From Orlajensenia leifsoniae (GTDB taxonomy: Bacteria > Actinomycetota > Actinomycetes > Actinomycetales > Microbacteriaceae): a DNA stretch of 64,000 nt. The notes under the pieces were generated by a model. It was not told the DNA's origin and ran no database searches. It saw nothing but the letters and a program-made list of their open reading frames with translations. The translations under genes and the position numbers were made by a program. Shown here piece by piece: positions 8,194 to 16,449 of the stretch. Location of the stretch: NCBI RefSeq assembly GCF_004570845.1, contig NZ_SPQZ01000001.1:124001-188000 (forward strand), written 5' to 3'. The first letter of the stretch is position 1. Each line of letters starts with the position of its first letter.

Positions 8194-8769
8194 TCAGTCC
8201 GCGAGGGAAGCGATGAGTTGCGCCTTGGTGAACTTCCCGTAACCGGTGAGGCCCTTCTCGCGGGCTCGTCCGCGCAGCTGGACGACGGTGAGTGCGCTGA
8301 GGTCGCCGCGCTCGGCGGCCTCGTCGGTGAGGGCGCTGGCGCGGGTCTTCGTGGGAGTGTTCACCTCGGCCGGGGCCGGCTCGGCGACGGCCGGCACGAT
8401 CACGACGTCGTCTTCGCTCGGCACCGAGACCTTCGCGGGCTTCGTCGCCCTCGTGGGGGCCGCCTTCGCCGGTGCGGGCTTCGACGGTGCATTGGTCGAC
8501 GGCGCAGCCTTCGCGGGCACAGGCTTCTTCACGGTGGCGGGCGCTGCCGTCGCGGACGCGGCCTTCTTCGCGCGGGCATCCTTCTTCGCGCGCTTCGCGG
8601 CGTCCTTCTCGATCTTCGCAGCGAGGAGCTTCAGCTCCGCCTCGACCTTGGCCGCCCGCCGCTTGGCCTTCGCACCAGCCTTCCTGGCCGTGCGCTTGGC
8701 CTCGGCGACGGCGTCCTTCGCCTTGTCCAGCGCCTTCTTCGCGGCCTTCTCGAGCTTGTTCTTCGCCAT
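8194..8769 (-). CDS. Lys/Ala-rich histone H1-like protein with C-terminal SAP/Rho-N-like domain
   Basis: This 191-residue protein has about 130 residues dominated by Lys, Ala and Pro, including AKKALDKAKDAVAEAKRT and several KPAPAKAAP-like repeats. It ends with a compact domain, LSALTVVQLRGRAREKGL...KAQLIASLAD, resembling SAP / Rho N-terminal helix-loop-helix DNA-binding domains. The composition is like bacterial histone H1 homologues and nucleoid proteins. The ATG at 8769 begins the basic region; an in-frame start at 8850 would add 27 unrelated residues and is less likely. It lies directly upstream of the synthetase gene on the same strand, but a link between the two is not evident. Likely role: nonspecific DNA or RNA binding. 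Confidence 0.7.
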   Translation of the reverse strand: MAKNKLEKAAKKALDKAKDAVAEAKRTARKAGAKAKRRAAKVEAELKLLAAKIEKDAAKRAKKDARAKKAASATAAPATVKKPVPAKAAPSTNAPSKPAPAKAAPTRATKPAKVSVPSEDDVVIVPAVAEPAPAEVNTPTKTRASALTDEAAERGDLSALTVVQLRGRAREKGLTGYGKFTKAQLIASLAD

Positions 8770-8984
8770 TCGATCAATCCCATCGTCAGTGGTGCAATTG
8801 GCGACCCAGTCTGTCACTCCGAGGTGAACGACGCCGAAGCGCGCCGACATCGGACGCCCCAGTGTGAACTCACGTTGCGCGCCTCCCCGCCTGAGGCACG
8901 CTCATCTGCCACGCTCGGTGCTGCCACACGCACCGCGTGGGGGTGCTTCACCTGCCTTGACCCTTCACCTCTGGAGACCAGCCG

Positions 8985-9452
8985 ATGACCACAGTTCCTC
9001 CCGCACCCGCGGCTCCCCTCGACGCTCCCCTCTACGGAGCCTCCTTCGGTCAGGCCATCTCGCGGTTCTGGTCGAAGTACGCCACCTTCTCGGGCCGCGC
9101 CAGCCGCAGCGAGTTCTGGTGGTCGTATCTCTTCCTCGTCATCGTCAGCACCGTGCTGTACATCCTCCTGCTCGTCGGCATCACGAGCGGTGGCGTCACG
9201 ACTGACGCCACGACCGGTGCCGCCGTGCTCAACCCCTCGCCCTTCGGGATCATCATGACGATCGTCTACGTCGTCTGGGGTCTGGCCGTCCTCGTTCCGA
9301 CGCTCGCGATCAGCTGGCGCCGCCTGCACGACACGAACCGCTCGGGCGGCTTCTGGTTCCTCGGCCTCATCCCGCTGGTCGGCGGCATCATCGTGCTGGT
9401 GTTCTTCATCCTCGAGTCCGACCCGGCCGGCGCTCGGTTCGACCGGCGCTAG
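8985..9452 (+). CDS. DUF805 family membrane protein
   Basis: This 155-residue protein has the DUF805 hallmarks SFGQAISRFWSKYATFSGRA, then SEFWW before the first membrane helix, and the WRRLHDTNRSG motif after the third helix. Four hydrophobic segments are visible (about 43-65, 82-107, 123-140). Function of the family is unknown; members are small inner-membrane proteins. The start ATG at 8985 is preceded by TGGAGA. A strong hairpin terminator follows at 9484. It is transcribed away from the histone-like gene; the 215 bp between the two holds no further gene I can see. Confidence 0.88.
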   Translation: MTTVPPAPAAPLDAPLYGASFGQAISRFWSKYATFSGRASRSEFWWSYLFLVIVSTVLYILLLVGITSGGVTTDATTGAAVLNPSPFGIIMTIVYVVWGLAVLVPTLAISWRRLHDTNRSGGFWFLGLIPLVGGIIVLVFFILESDPAGARFDRR

Positions 9453-9483
9453 TCTCGGCGGCCGCCCTGCGGCATCCGTCGTC

Positions 9484-9515
9484 CGAAGCCCCCGATCTCG
9501 TGATCGGGGGCTTCG
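9484..9515 (+). terminator. Rho-independent-type hairpin after the DUF805 gene
   Basis: A perfect 14-bp stem, CGAAGCCCCCGATC (9484-9497) with GATCGGGGGCTTCG (9502-9515), closes a 4-base TCGT loop. It is followed by GTCGTT, not a long T run, as is usual in GC-rich actinobacteria. It sits 31 bases after the stop codon. Confidence 0.75.
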
Positions 9516-9567
9516 TCGTTCCCGCGCAGTGGCCACACCGCACTCCGCGCGCGGTTAGCCTGAACGG

Positions 9568-9735
9568 GTGGAGTACGTCATCGAATTCGACACCATGCCG
9601 CAGCTGGTCGGCACCTTCCATTCGGAGGCAGAAGCTGAAGACGCCGCCGAACGGATCGCCGCGCACCGCGGCGTCTCGTCGTGGCGGGTGCGCCAGGTCT
9701 TCAACGGTGCGATGGCTCTGGCCGAACTGCGCTGA
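9568..9735 (+). CDS. Small hypothetical protein (55 aa)
   Basis: A GTG start at 9568 gives MEYVIEFDTMPQLVGTF... ending ..MALAELR. The pattern of beta-like start, acidic helix (EAEAEDAAERIAAHRG) and second beta pair (SSWRVRQVF) looks like a real folded small domain rather than a random frame. It is followed after 5 bases by another tiny gene on the same strand. No family was recognised. Confidence 0.5.
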   Translation: MEYVIEFDTMPQLVGTFHSEAEAEDAAERIAAHRGVSSWRVRQVFNGAMALAELR

Positions 9736-9740
9736 GTCGC

Positions 9741-9908
9741 ATGGAGATCGACGACGGCGACGATCCGCGGTTCGTGAGCCCCGAGCCCTGCCCGCAGTGC
9801 GGTGACGCCATGAACGGCGGCGTGATCGGCGGCGACGACATCGGCATGCTGATCTCGCTGCGCTGCCTCGGCTGCGGCTACACCGCGCTGGTCGATCCCT
9901 TCGTGTGA
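9741..9908 (+). CDS. Small zinc-ribbon protein (55 aa)
   Basis: This frame has two CxxC pairs, CPQC near residue 17 and CLGC near residue 42, separated by a hydrophobic strand (GMLISLRC). That is the pattern of a zinc ribbon. The start ATG at 9741 lies 5 bases after the stop of the preceding 55-residue frame, so the two are likely one small operon. Zinc ribbons of this size often bind nucleic acid or act as partners of larger proteins; no specific role can be given. Confidence 0.6.
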   Translation: MEIDDGDDPRFVSPEPCPQCGDAMNGGVIGGDDIGMLISLRCLGCGYTALVDPFV

Positions 9909-10007
9909 TCTCGGCTCGCTGAGGCCCGGACGACGTCTGCGGCCGACGCGCGACTCGGTCCGCTTCGGCGGCGACTTCGTCGCTGCCTCTGCGCTCGGAA
10001 GCCCGAC

Positions 10008-10040
10008 GGGCTGCGGCGTCATGGACGATCGCCGCAGCCC
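10008..10040. terminator. Convergent hairpin terminator
   Basis: Perfect 11-bp arms GGGCTGCGGCG (10008-10018) and CGCCGCAGCCC (10030-10040) flank an 11-base loop. It lies between a rightward small gene (ends 9908) and the leftward GH127 operon (ends 10046), so it can serve both. The remaining 100 bases of this gap show nothing else. Confidence 0.65.
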
Positions 10041-10045
10041 GAGTC

Positions 10046-12019
10046 TCATCGCGCGTGGTGCACAGGCAGCCAGACGCGCATCGTCGACGGACCCCGTTGG
10101 GCCCAGCGGTGGTACGGCACGAGGTTCACGGTGATGGGGGCCGCGGCCGGAGCAGCGGCATCCGTCGACGAATACGGCCAGCCCCCATCGGTCGCCCCCG
10201 ACGTCTCAGCCGACGCCGAGCGGAGGACGACGGCGACGCCCGACTCGCCGTCGGCGGGCTGCGTCGCCCTGTCGACCTGCAGCCCGCTGAACGCGTCGCC
10301 GCCCGCCGGAAGGTCGGTCGACTCGAGGCAGTAGACGATCGGGCCACGCTCCACGGCGACGGTGTCGCGGATCGCGTCGATGCGCGGGTCGGGCACGGTG
10401 AAGTGCGCCGCCATCGGGAGGCTGAGCTCGAGCACATCGCCGGCGCTGAACGCCCGCCGCACCGAGACGTAGCCCGGCGCCGCCTCGAGCGACTCGACCG
10501 AGCCGTCGATGCCCCGCAGAGTCAGACCCGCGGATGCCGCCCACGCGGGCACGCGCAGCGCGATGGTGACCGGCTCGGGGACGTCGTCGACCACCGTCAC
10601 GGTGATCGTGCCGTCGTCGGGGTAGAGCGTCGCGATGTCGATGGCGATGTCGCGCCCCCCGGCGATATGCGTGCGGATCGACGCCGGCGCGTACTGGTGC
10701 AGCTGCAGGCCGTCGTCATCCGTCGTGGCGAGGTACCCGGCGAGGCTCGCGAAGGTGCGGGCGACATTCGGCGGACAGCACGAGACCTCGAACCACGGTG
10801 CACGCAGCGACGACGACGCCCGAGGCGACATGACGTCGGGCGATGCCGGCTCCCCCGGCCGCCGCTGGTGCAGCGTGTTCGCGTAGAAGAACGCCGTGCC
10901 CTCCTCCGATGGCGAGGTCGCCACGACGTTGAACAGCGTGCGCTCGATGAGGTCGGCGTAGCGGGCGTCGGCGGCTCCGGCACCCTCGACCAGCAGCAGG
11001 CGCCAGCTGAACATGATCGACGCGATGCCAGCGCAGGTCTCGGAGTACGCGCGGTCCGGCGGCAGCTCCCAGTCGTCGCCGAAGGCCTCGTCCTGGTGGT
11101 GCGATCCCTGGCCGCCGGTGACGTAGGTGCGACGCGCGATGGTCCGATCCCATTGACGCCGGAGCGCGTCGAGCAACGCGCGGTCACCGCTCTCGACGGC
11201 GACATCGGCAGCACCGGCCGCGAGGTAGTTGGCGCGCACGGCGTGCCCGGTGAGGGCGTCGGCGTCGCGCACGGGAACGTGGTCCTGGAAGTACGACCGC
11301 CCCCACTCGATGTCGGCGAGGGTGCCGTGGCCGCGCCGGTCGACGAACAGCGCCGCCTGCGCGAGGTAGCGAGGCTCCCCTGTGAGCCGGCCGAGCTCGG
11401 CCAGCCCGACCTCGACTTCAGCGTGCCCGCACACCGACTGGATGCCGCTCTCGCCGAACACCGAGCAGACCAGGTCGGCCGCGCGCGTCGCGACAGCCAG
11501 CAGACCGTCGTCGGCGCCCGGCCGGGTGCGCTCTCGCGCCACGGCGGCCTGGAAGAGATGGCCCAGGCAGTACAGCTCGTGACCCCACTCGAGGTCGGAC
11601 CAGCGTGCACCCTGACCGGGACGACCGAAGTTCGTGTTCAGGTAGCCGTCGGACTCCTGCGCCGCCGCGACACGGTCGACCACGGCGCGGAAGCGGGCTT
11701 CGAGAGCGGCATCCGTTCCCCGTCGACCGATCTCCCAGGCCACGGCCTCGAGGTACTTGTAGACCTCGGAGTCGGAGAACTCGCGGCCACGGCGGCCTGC
11801 GGGCAGGGCTCCGGATGCCGCCAGGTCGAAGTTGCCGAGCCAGCCGTCCTTCTCCAGCCAGTGCTCGATGTGGGGCAGCGTTGCCGCCCCGTTGACGCGT
11901 TGGCGTTCGGCCCAGAATCCGTCGGTGATGTGCACCTCGTCGACTCCCAGAGGGCGCAGTGCTCCTGTGGACGGGACGACGGGGGCCGCGATGATGCGTG
12001 TGGTGGTGGTCATGGTCAT
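10046..12019 (-). CDS. Glycoside hydrolase family 127 (beta-L-arabinofuranosidase type)
   Basis: This 657-residue enzyme should remove terminal beta-L-arabinofuranose from plant arabinan or extensin-type oligosaccharides. Family signatures include VHITDGFWAERQ near the N-terminus, YLNTNF, and the zinc/cysteine site: E327 and C329 in YSETCAG plus C414-C415 in SCCPPN. In the family, a cysteine of the CC pair is the nucleophile, held by zinc. The start at 12019 is chosen because its ATGA overlaps the stop of the permease gene and is preceded by AAGGG. A second ATG lies two codons later. No signal peptide is seen, so it acts on imported oligosaccharides. It is the last gene of an ABC operon (13933-15225 upstream). 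Confidence 0.92.
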   Translation of the reverse strand: MTMTTTTRIIAAPVVPSTGALRPLGVDEVHITDGFWAERQRVNGAATLPHIEHWLEKDGWLGNFDLAASGALPAGRRGREFSDSEVYKYLEAVAWEIGRRGTDAALEARFRAVVDRVAAAQESDGYLNTNFGRPGQGARWSDLEWGHELYCLGHLFQAAVARERTRPGADDGLLAVATRAADLVCSVFGESGIQSVCGHAEVEVGLAELGRLTGEPRYLAQAALFVDRRGHGTLADIEWGRSYFQDHVPVRDADALTGHAVRANYLAAGAADVAVESGDRALLDALRRQWDRTIARRTYVTGGQGSHHQDEAFGDDWELPPDRAYSETCAGIASIMFSWRLLLVEGAGAADARYADLIERTLFNVVATSPSEEGTAFFYANTLHQRRPGEPASPDVMSPRASSSLRAPWFEVSCCPPNVARTFASLAGYLATTDDDGLQLHQYAPASIRTHIAGGRDIAIDIATLYPDDGTITVTVVDDVPEPVTIALRVPAWAASAGLTLRGIDGSVESLEAAPGYVSVRRAFSAGDVLELSLPMAAHFTVPDPRIDAIRDTVAVERGPIVYCLESTDLPAGGDAFSGLQVDRATQPADGESGVAVVLRSASAETSGATDGGWPYSSTDAAAPAAAPITVNLVPYHRWAQRGPSTMRVWLPVHHAR

Positions 12020-12921
12020 CCCTTGAAGGCGCCGGACATGAATCCGCGCACGTAGTGGCGTTGCAGTATGAGGAAGAGCAGGATGCACGGCAGTGCGAGC
12101 ACGACGACGCCGGCCTCGGTGGCGCCGTAGTCGACGACGCCCTGCACCTGCCCGCGCAGGTTGGAGATGGCCAACGGCAGGGTCATGCGAGCCGAGTCGT
12201 TGATGAGGATGAGCGGGGCCATGAAGTCGTTCCAGGCCGCGAGGAAGGCGAACAGGCCCACGGTGATGAGACCGGGCTTCACGGCCGGAACGAGCACGCG
12301 CCAGAGCACGGTCCAGGAGGTGCATCCGTCGACCATCGCCGCCTCATCGAGCTCGCGCGGGATGGACTCGAACGAGATGCGCATCATGAAGGTGGAGAAC
12401 GGCAGCTGGAACATGGTGAGCACCAGCGCCACTCCCACCAGCGAGTTGGAGAGCCCCACCATGTTCAGCAGCACGTAGAGCGGGATGAGGAGAGTGGCGT
12501 AGGGCACCATGAGGATCGCGATGGTCGCGAGGAAGAGCGTGTTCTTGCCCCGGAACTCGAAGCGCGCGAACGCGTACCCGCCGAGCAGCGAGATGACCAG
12601 CGTGAGCACGACCGTGAGCAGCGAGACGAACACCGAGTTGAGGATGTACTGCCCGATGCCGTCCTGGTAGTTGGCGAGGGTGATGTAGTTGCCGAGGCCC
12701 CAGCCGTCGGTCTGGTTGGTGCCGGCCAGCGGGGCCACGGAGGACACCGCCGTCCAGACCAGCGGGTAGAGGAAGATGATGGCGATCGCGCCGGTGAAGA
12801 CCCAGAATGGCATCTGCAGCGCGATGCCGGCGACAGAGTAGCGACGGCGGTGCGGCCGGGGAGCGACGGAGGCGATCGACGACGTCTCGGTGCGGGGCGG
12901 TCGGGCGAGGGTGTTGGTCAT
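12016..12921 (-). CDS. Sugar ABC transporter permease (MalG type)
   Basis: This 301-residue inner-membrane protein has six hydrophobic segments and the cytoplasmic EAA loop EAAMVDGCTSWTVLWRVLVP, which docks the ATPase. A Pro- and Arg-rich N-terminal tail precedes the first helix. It begins 3 bases after the upstream permease stop and overlaps the GH127 start by 4 bases, so the genes are translationally coupled. No ATPase gene is in the operon; as in many actinobacteria, a shared MsiK-type ATPase elsewhere probably drives it. Confidence 0.92.
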   Translation of the reverse strand: MTNTLARPPRTETSSIASVAPRPHRRRYSVAGIALQMPFWVFTGAIAIIFLYPLVWTAVSSVAPLAGTNQTDGWGLGNYITLANYQDGIGQYILNSVFVSLLTVVLTLVISLLGGYAFARFEFRGKNTLFLATIAILMVPYATLLIPLYVLLNMVGLSNSLVGVALVLTMFQLPFSTFMMRISFESIPRELDEAAMVDGCTSWTVLWRVLVPAVKPGLITVGLFAFLAAWNDFMAPLILINDSARMTLPLAISNLRGQVQGVVDYGATEAGVVVLALPCILLFLILQRHYVRGFMSGAFKG

Positions 12922-12924
12922 GGC

Positions 12925-13848
12925 TCAGTCCTCCACTTTCCGGCTGAAGCCGCGGATCTGCACGATGTTGATCACGACGAGGGCCGCGAGCACGATGACC
13001 GACAGGGCGCCGGCCACTCCCAGGTCGTTCTGGCCCTGGAAGGCCACGCTGTAGATCAGCTGCACGACGGTGATCGTGCTGTTGTCCGGCCCGCCCTTGG
13101 TGAGGATGTAGAACTGCTCGAAGGCGAGCAGCGAACCGGTGACGCAGAGCACCGTCGTCAGGGCGAGCGTGGGCTTCAGCAGCGGGATCGTCACGTGACG
13201 GAAGGTCTGCCAGCGCGAGGAGCCGTCGATGCGGGCCGCCTCGTACACCTCGTCGGGAATGCCCTGCAGTCCGACGAGCATGAGCAGCATGTAGAAGCCC
13301 GCGTAGCGCCAGACGATGAGGAAGAGCGTCGACCAGAGGGCGGCATCCGGGGTTCCGAGGAAGGTGAATCCCCAGGCCTGCGTGAGCTCGGCGAACGGCC
13401 CGGCGATGGGCGAGTAGAGCACGTAGAAGAGGAGCGAGGCGGATGCGAGTCCGAGGGCGCTCGGGATGAGGAACGACGCCCGCAGGAAGCCCTTCCACCG
13501 GCTCGATTCCTGCACCAGCAGGGCGAGGCCGAGGCCGAGACCGATCAGCAGGATGGTCGCGAGCACCGTGTACTTCAGGGTGAACAGCACCGAGTCGAGG
13601 AAGAACCTGTTGCTGATGGCGCTCGCGTAGTTCTCGGGGAAGTTCCAGCCCTGGTCGCCGCCGAGCAGCGGCCAGTCGGAAGCCGACATCTTGAAGACCA
13701 GCAGCAGCGGCAGGATGAACAGGAAGAGCACGAACAGGGCCGTCGGCAGGGCGTAGAGCCATCCGATCCCTGCCCGGCCGGACGTGCGCCGGCGCCGCCG
13801 GGGCGGGGGTGTCATCTCGGCCGGGATGAGAGGAGCTGTGACGCTCAT
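12925..13848 (-). CDS. Sugar ABC transporter permease (MalF type)
   Basis: This 307-residue protein has six membrane segments and the EAA loop EAARIDGSSRWQTFRHVTIP. The ATG at 13848 has an AAAGG site at good spacing; an in-frame start at 13875 would add nine residues with no better site. It pairs with the MalG-type permease that follows. Together with the lipoprotein encoded upstream they form an importer for arabinose-containing oligosaccharides, judging by the GH127 gene in the same operon. Confidence 0.92.
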   Translation of the reverse strand: MSVTAPLIPAEMTPPPRRRRRTSGRAGIGWLYALPTALFVLFLFILPLLLVFKMSASDWPLLGGDQGWNFPENYASAISNRFFLDSVLFTLKYTVLATILLIGLGLGLALLVQESSRWKGFLRASFLIPSALGLASASLLFYVLYSPIAGPFAELTQAWGFTFLGTPDAALWSTLFLIVWRYAGFYMLLMLVGLQGIPDEVYEAARIDGSSRWQTFRHVTIPLLKPTLALTTVLCVTGSLLAFEQFYILTKGGPDNSTITVVQLIYSVAFQGQNDLGVAGALSVIVLAALVVINIVQIRGFSRKVED

Positions 13849-13888
13849 GGTGGTGCCTTTCGATGCTGTCGTCACGGGCGGGTGGGGG

Positions 13889-13921
13889 CTGCGCCGGCCG
13901 ACGCTCGGTCAGCCGGCGCAG
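13889..13921 (-). other. Intercistronic hairpin between binding-protein and permease genes
   Basis: Arms CTGCGCCGGC (13889-13898) and GCCGGCGCAG (13912-13921) form a perfect 10-bp outer stem. It lies 12 bases after the binding-protein stop and before the first permease. Such a hairpin can slow decay of, or partly terminate, the transcript so that binding protein exceeds permease. Confidence 0.6.
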
Positions 13922-13932
13922 TCATCCGTCTG

Positions 13933-15225
13933 CTACTGCGAGAGCACGTCGGTGATCGCGTCGTTGTCCGCGTCGACCGTGTCGGTGCCCTCGAGCACGG
14001 CGTTCCGCACGAGGGTCAGCCAGGGGCTGGTGGGCGAGTTGAACGCCTCCTGGAAGTTGAGCGACACCGGGGTGTCACCCTCGCCGGCGACCTCGTTGAT
14101 GGTGATGAGGCGCGGGTCCTTCTCGGAGTACTCGTTGGTGGCGAGGTCGGAGCGCGAGACCACGTCGTTGTCCTTCGCGAGAACGCCGACCTGGGCCTCC
14201 TCCGACATCATCCAGTTGAGGAAGTTCCACGCCTGGGCGGCCTTCTTGGAGTCCTTCGAGACACCGATGCCGTCACCGCCGACGAAGGTGGATCCGCCGC
14301 CCTTCGGGCTCGGGATGCCGGAGACGCCGACGTCGAAGGGAGTCGACGACAGCAGCGTGGCCGGGTAGGGCATGAGTCCGACCTTGCCCTCGGTGAAGCC
14401 GGCGGTCCAGGTGGGTCCTGCCTCGTCCTTCGACGACGGCAGTACGGCGCCGGACTTCCACAGGTCGGCCCAGGTGCTGTAGATCTCCTTCGCGGTGTCG
14501 CTCGCGAGCAGCGACTCGGTGCCCTCCTCGTTCATGACCTGCTCGTCGGCGGCCCACACGCTCGGGAACCACGTGAAGACGAGGCATCCGCCGCAGTTCA
14601 GGCCTGTCGCCGTGCCGTAGGTGTCGGGCTTGTTCAGGCCTTGGATGGCCTTGGCCCACTCGGCGAACTCGGCGAGATCGGCCGGACCCGCCTCGGCGTC
14701 GAGGCCGGCCTCGGTGGCGAGGGCCTTGTTCCAGAACAGCATCGACAGGTCGAGCACGAACGGAAGCACGTGCTCCTTGCCGTCTGCGGTTCCGGCCGCG
14801 AGGTGACCCTTGTTGATGGAGTCCTTGAAGTCGAGGCCGTCGATGTTGGCGGTGAGGTCCTGGAACAGGCCCTGCTTCACCCAGTTGGGAACGTAGACGA
14901 TGTCAGCGGCGAACAGGTCGGGCAGGCTGTTGGAGCCGGCAGCCGCGCCCACCTTGGCGACGTAGTCGTCGTTGGGCACGACGGTGAGCTTCACCTGGTT
15001 CTCGTGGCTGGCGTTGTAGGCGTCGACGAGCAGGTTGGCCTGCTTCTCGAGAGGGGCGCGGGTCCACAGGGTGAGCGATGTGCCGTCGTCGACGCCCTCG
15101 GGTCCGGCGCTCGCGGCGGAGGTGCCCGGATCGGAGCTGGAGCAGGCGGCGAGGCCGGCCAGCAGGACGCCGGCGGTGACCAGGGCACCGACCCTGCGCA
15201 TCCGTCGGTTCATGGTGCGTGTCAT
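13933..15225 (-). CDS. Sugar ABC transporter substrate-binding lipoprotein
   Basis: This 430-residue protein begins with a basic stretch and hydrophobic segment ending in the lipobox LAAC (residues 25-28), so it is exported and anchored by lipid at the outer face of the membrane. The rest has the family 1 extracellular-binding fold seen in MalE-like proteins (SLTLWTRAP.., FLNWMMSEEAQVG near the C-terminus). The start at 15225 has a GAAGGAG site. It is the first gene of the GH127 operon and is divergent from a LacI regulator, so its ligand is most likely an L-arabinose oligosaccharide. Confidence 0.92.
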   Translation of the reverse strand: MTRTMNRRMRRVGALVTAGVLLAGLAACSSSDPGTSAASAGPEGVDDGTSLTLWTRAPLEKQANLLVDAYNASHENQVKLTVVPNDDYVAKVGAAAGSNSLPDLFAADIVYVPNWVKQGLFQDLTANIDGLDFKDSINKGHLAAGTADGKEHVLPFVLDLSMLFWNKALATEAGLDAEAGPADLAEFAEWAKAIQGLNKPDTYGTATGLNCGGCLVFTWFPSVWAADEQVMNEEGTESLLASDTAKEIYSTWADLWKSGAVLPSSKDEAGPTWTAGFTEGKVGLMPYPATLLSSTPFDVGVSGIPSPKGGGSTFVGGDGIGVSKDSKKAAQAWNFLNWMMSEEAQVGVLAKDNDVVSRSDLATNEYSEKDPRLITINEVAGEGDTPVSLNFQEAFNSPTSPWLTLVRNAVLEGTDTVDADNDAITDVLSQ

Positions 15226-15301
15226 GGAAGTACTCCTTCGAACTCGTCATTGAGTGGGCCGGGTGGGGCCCGGTGCTGTGCGGCAGGAACTACCGAAACA
15301 T

Positions 15302-15317
15302 CCGAAATGCTTTTCGG
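15302..15317. promoter_or_regulatory. Palindromic operator candidate for the LacI regulator
   Basis: The sequence CCGAAATGCTTTTCGG has perfect 6-base arms CCGAAA/TTTCGG around 4 bases. It lies just downstream of the -10 box of the leftward promoter, over the expected transcription start. Another CCGAAA occurs 9 bases to the left at 15293. A LacI-family gene begins 76 bases away, so this is its likely site. Confidence 0.55.
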
Positions 15318-15318
15318 T

Positions 15319-15348
15319 ACGGTATCGCGGGGCAATCCGGCCCGTCAA
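15319..15348 (-). promoter_or_regulatory. Promoter of the GH127/ABC operon
   Basis: On the minus strand TTGACG (15348-15343) and TACCGT (15324-15319) are separated by 18 bases, a good sigma-70-type match. The operator-like palindrome at 15302-15317 follows at once, as expected for repression at the start site. Confidence 0.5.
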
Positions 15349-15392
15349 GTGCGACATCCTGTAACGTTTACGACACGCGAGGGGAGCTGGGC

Positions 15393-16445
15393 ATGGCAGA
15401 GCGGGAAGCGGGCGGGTCGACCGGACGCGCGGCGACCCTGAGCGATGTCGCGAAGCTCGCCGGTGTCTCCATCGCCACGGCGTCGAAGGCCATCAACGGC
15501 CGTGACCAGGTCGCTCCAGCCACCCGCCAGCGCGTGATGGCGGCAGCCGAGCAGATCTCCTTCACCCCCAACGAACTCGCCCGCGGCCTCATCAACGGGC
15601 GCACCGGCACGGTGGGACTCCTCACCAGCGACCTCGAGGGTCGCTTCGTCATCCCCATCCTCATGGGCGCGGAAGACGCCTTCGGAGCCGGGCAGGTGAA
15701 CGTGTTCCTCTGCGATGCGCGAGGCGACGCCATCCGGGAGCAGCACCACCTCAAGGCCCTGCTCACGCGCCGGGTCGACGGCATCATCGTCGTCGGACGC
15801 CAGACCGACCCGCGCCCCTCGCTCGGCCACGACATCCCGGTTCCCGTGGTCTACGCCTACGCGCCGTCGGACGACCCGACGGACATCTCCATCACTCCGG
15901 ACAACCGCGCTGGCGGCCGTCTCGCCGTGGAGCATCTGCTCTCCTGTGGTCGGCGCCGCATCGCCCTCATCTCGGGCGACCCGGCATTCGCTGCAGCCCA
16001 GGACCGCGCGGTCGGTGTGAGGGAGGCGTTGACGGATGCCGGCCTCGAGCTCGTCGGATCGCCGATGTACTCCGACTGGTCGGAGCACTGGGGCCGCGAC
16101 GCATCGGCCATGCTGCTGCGCCAGTACCCCGATGTCGACGGCATCGTCTGCGGATCGGACCAGATCGCCCGAGGAGCCCTCGACACCCTTCGCGACCTCG
16201 GCCGCGATGTGCCGGGCGACGTCGCCGTGATCGGCTACGACAACTGGGAGATCCTCGCGACCAACTCGCGCCCGGGACTCACCACCATCGACGCGAACCT
16301 GCAGCAGCTGGGACGGGTCGCGGCGACGCGGATCTTCGACGCACTCGACGGGGCCGGCGGGGCTGGCAGCACCGAGGTCACCGGCGGAACCGAGCACCTT
16401 CCCGTGCGCCTCGTCATCCGCGGATCGACGATCCCCCGCCGCTGA
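15393..16445 (+). CDS. LacI-family transcriptional regulator of the GH127 operon
   Basis: This 350-residue protein has an N-terminal LacI helix-turn-helix (ATLSDVAKLAGVSIATASKA, about residues 15-34) and a hinge helix, followed by a periplasmic-binding-protein-like effector domain ending in AVIGYDNWEI and GLTTIDANLQQLG. It should repress the divergent sugar operon until the inducing sugar binds. The ATG at 15393 is preceded by GGGGAGCTGG. A near-palindrome GTAACGTTTAC at 15361-15371 lies in its own leader and may be a self-regulatory site. The gene ends at a short hairpin repeat shared with the next, convergent gene. Confidence 0.92.
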   Translation: MAEREAGGSTGRAATLSDVAKLAGVSIATASKAINGRDQVAPATRQRVMAAAEQISFTPNELARGLINGRTGTVGLLTSDLEGRFVIPILMGAEDAFGAGQVNVFLCDARGDAIREQHHLKALLTRRVDGIIVVGRQTDPRPSLGHDIPVPVVYAYAPSDDPTDISITPDNRAGGRLAVEHLLSCGRRRIALISGDPAFAAAQDRAVGVREALTDAGLELVGSPMYSDWSEHWGRDASAMLLRQYPDVDGIVCGSDQIARGALDTLRDLGRDVPGDVAVIGYDNWEILATNSRPGLTTIDANLQQLGRVAATRIFDALDGAGGAGSTEVTGGTEHLPVRLVIRGSTIPRR

Positions 16446-16449
16446 GAGG

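Noticed and set aside
5711-8242. Long rightward frame (843 codons) opposite the synthetase gene
   Set aside because: It is the antisense shadow of a high-GC gene with strong domain matches; its residues are Gly/Arg/His/Asp-biased with no motif.
8194-8769. Lys/Ala-rich protein as a genetically encoded poly-lysine precursor for the Pls locus
   Set aside because: Pls-type enzymes use free amino acids; the protein has a nucleic-acid-binding C-terminus and reads as a histone-like protein.
10055-12055. Rightward 666-codon frame opposite GH127
   Set aside because: Shadow of the GH127 gene; no recognisable domain.
12344-13762. Leftward 472-codon frame in the permease region
   Set aside because: It is a shifted frame of the two permease genes, rich in Arg and Pro, with no membrane pattern.
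11998-15441. 1147-codon rightward frame across the GH127/ABC operon
   Set aside because: It runs through four well-supported leftward genes and their gaps. Composition (Glu, His, Arg, Gly) is typical of a mirror frame.
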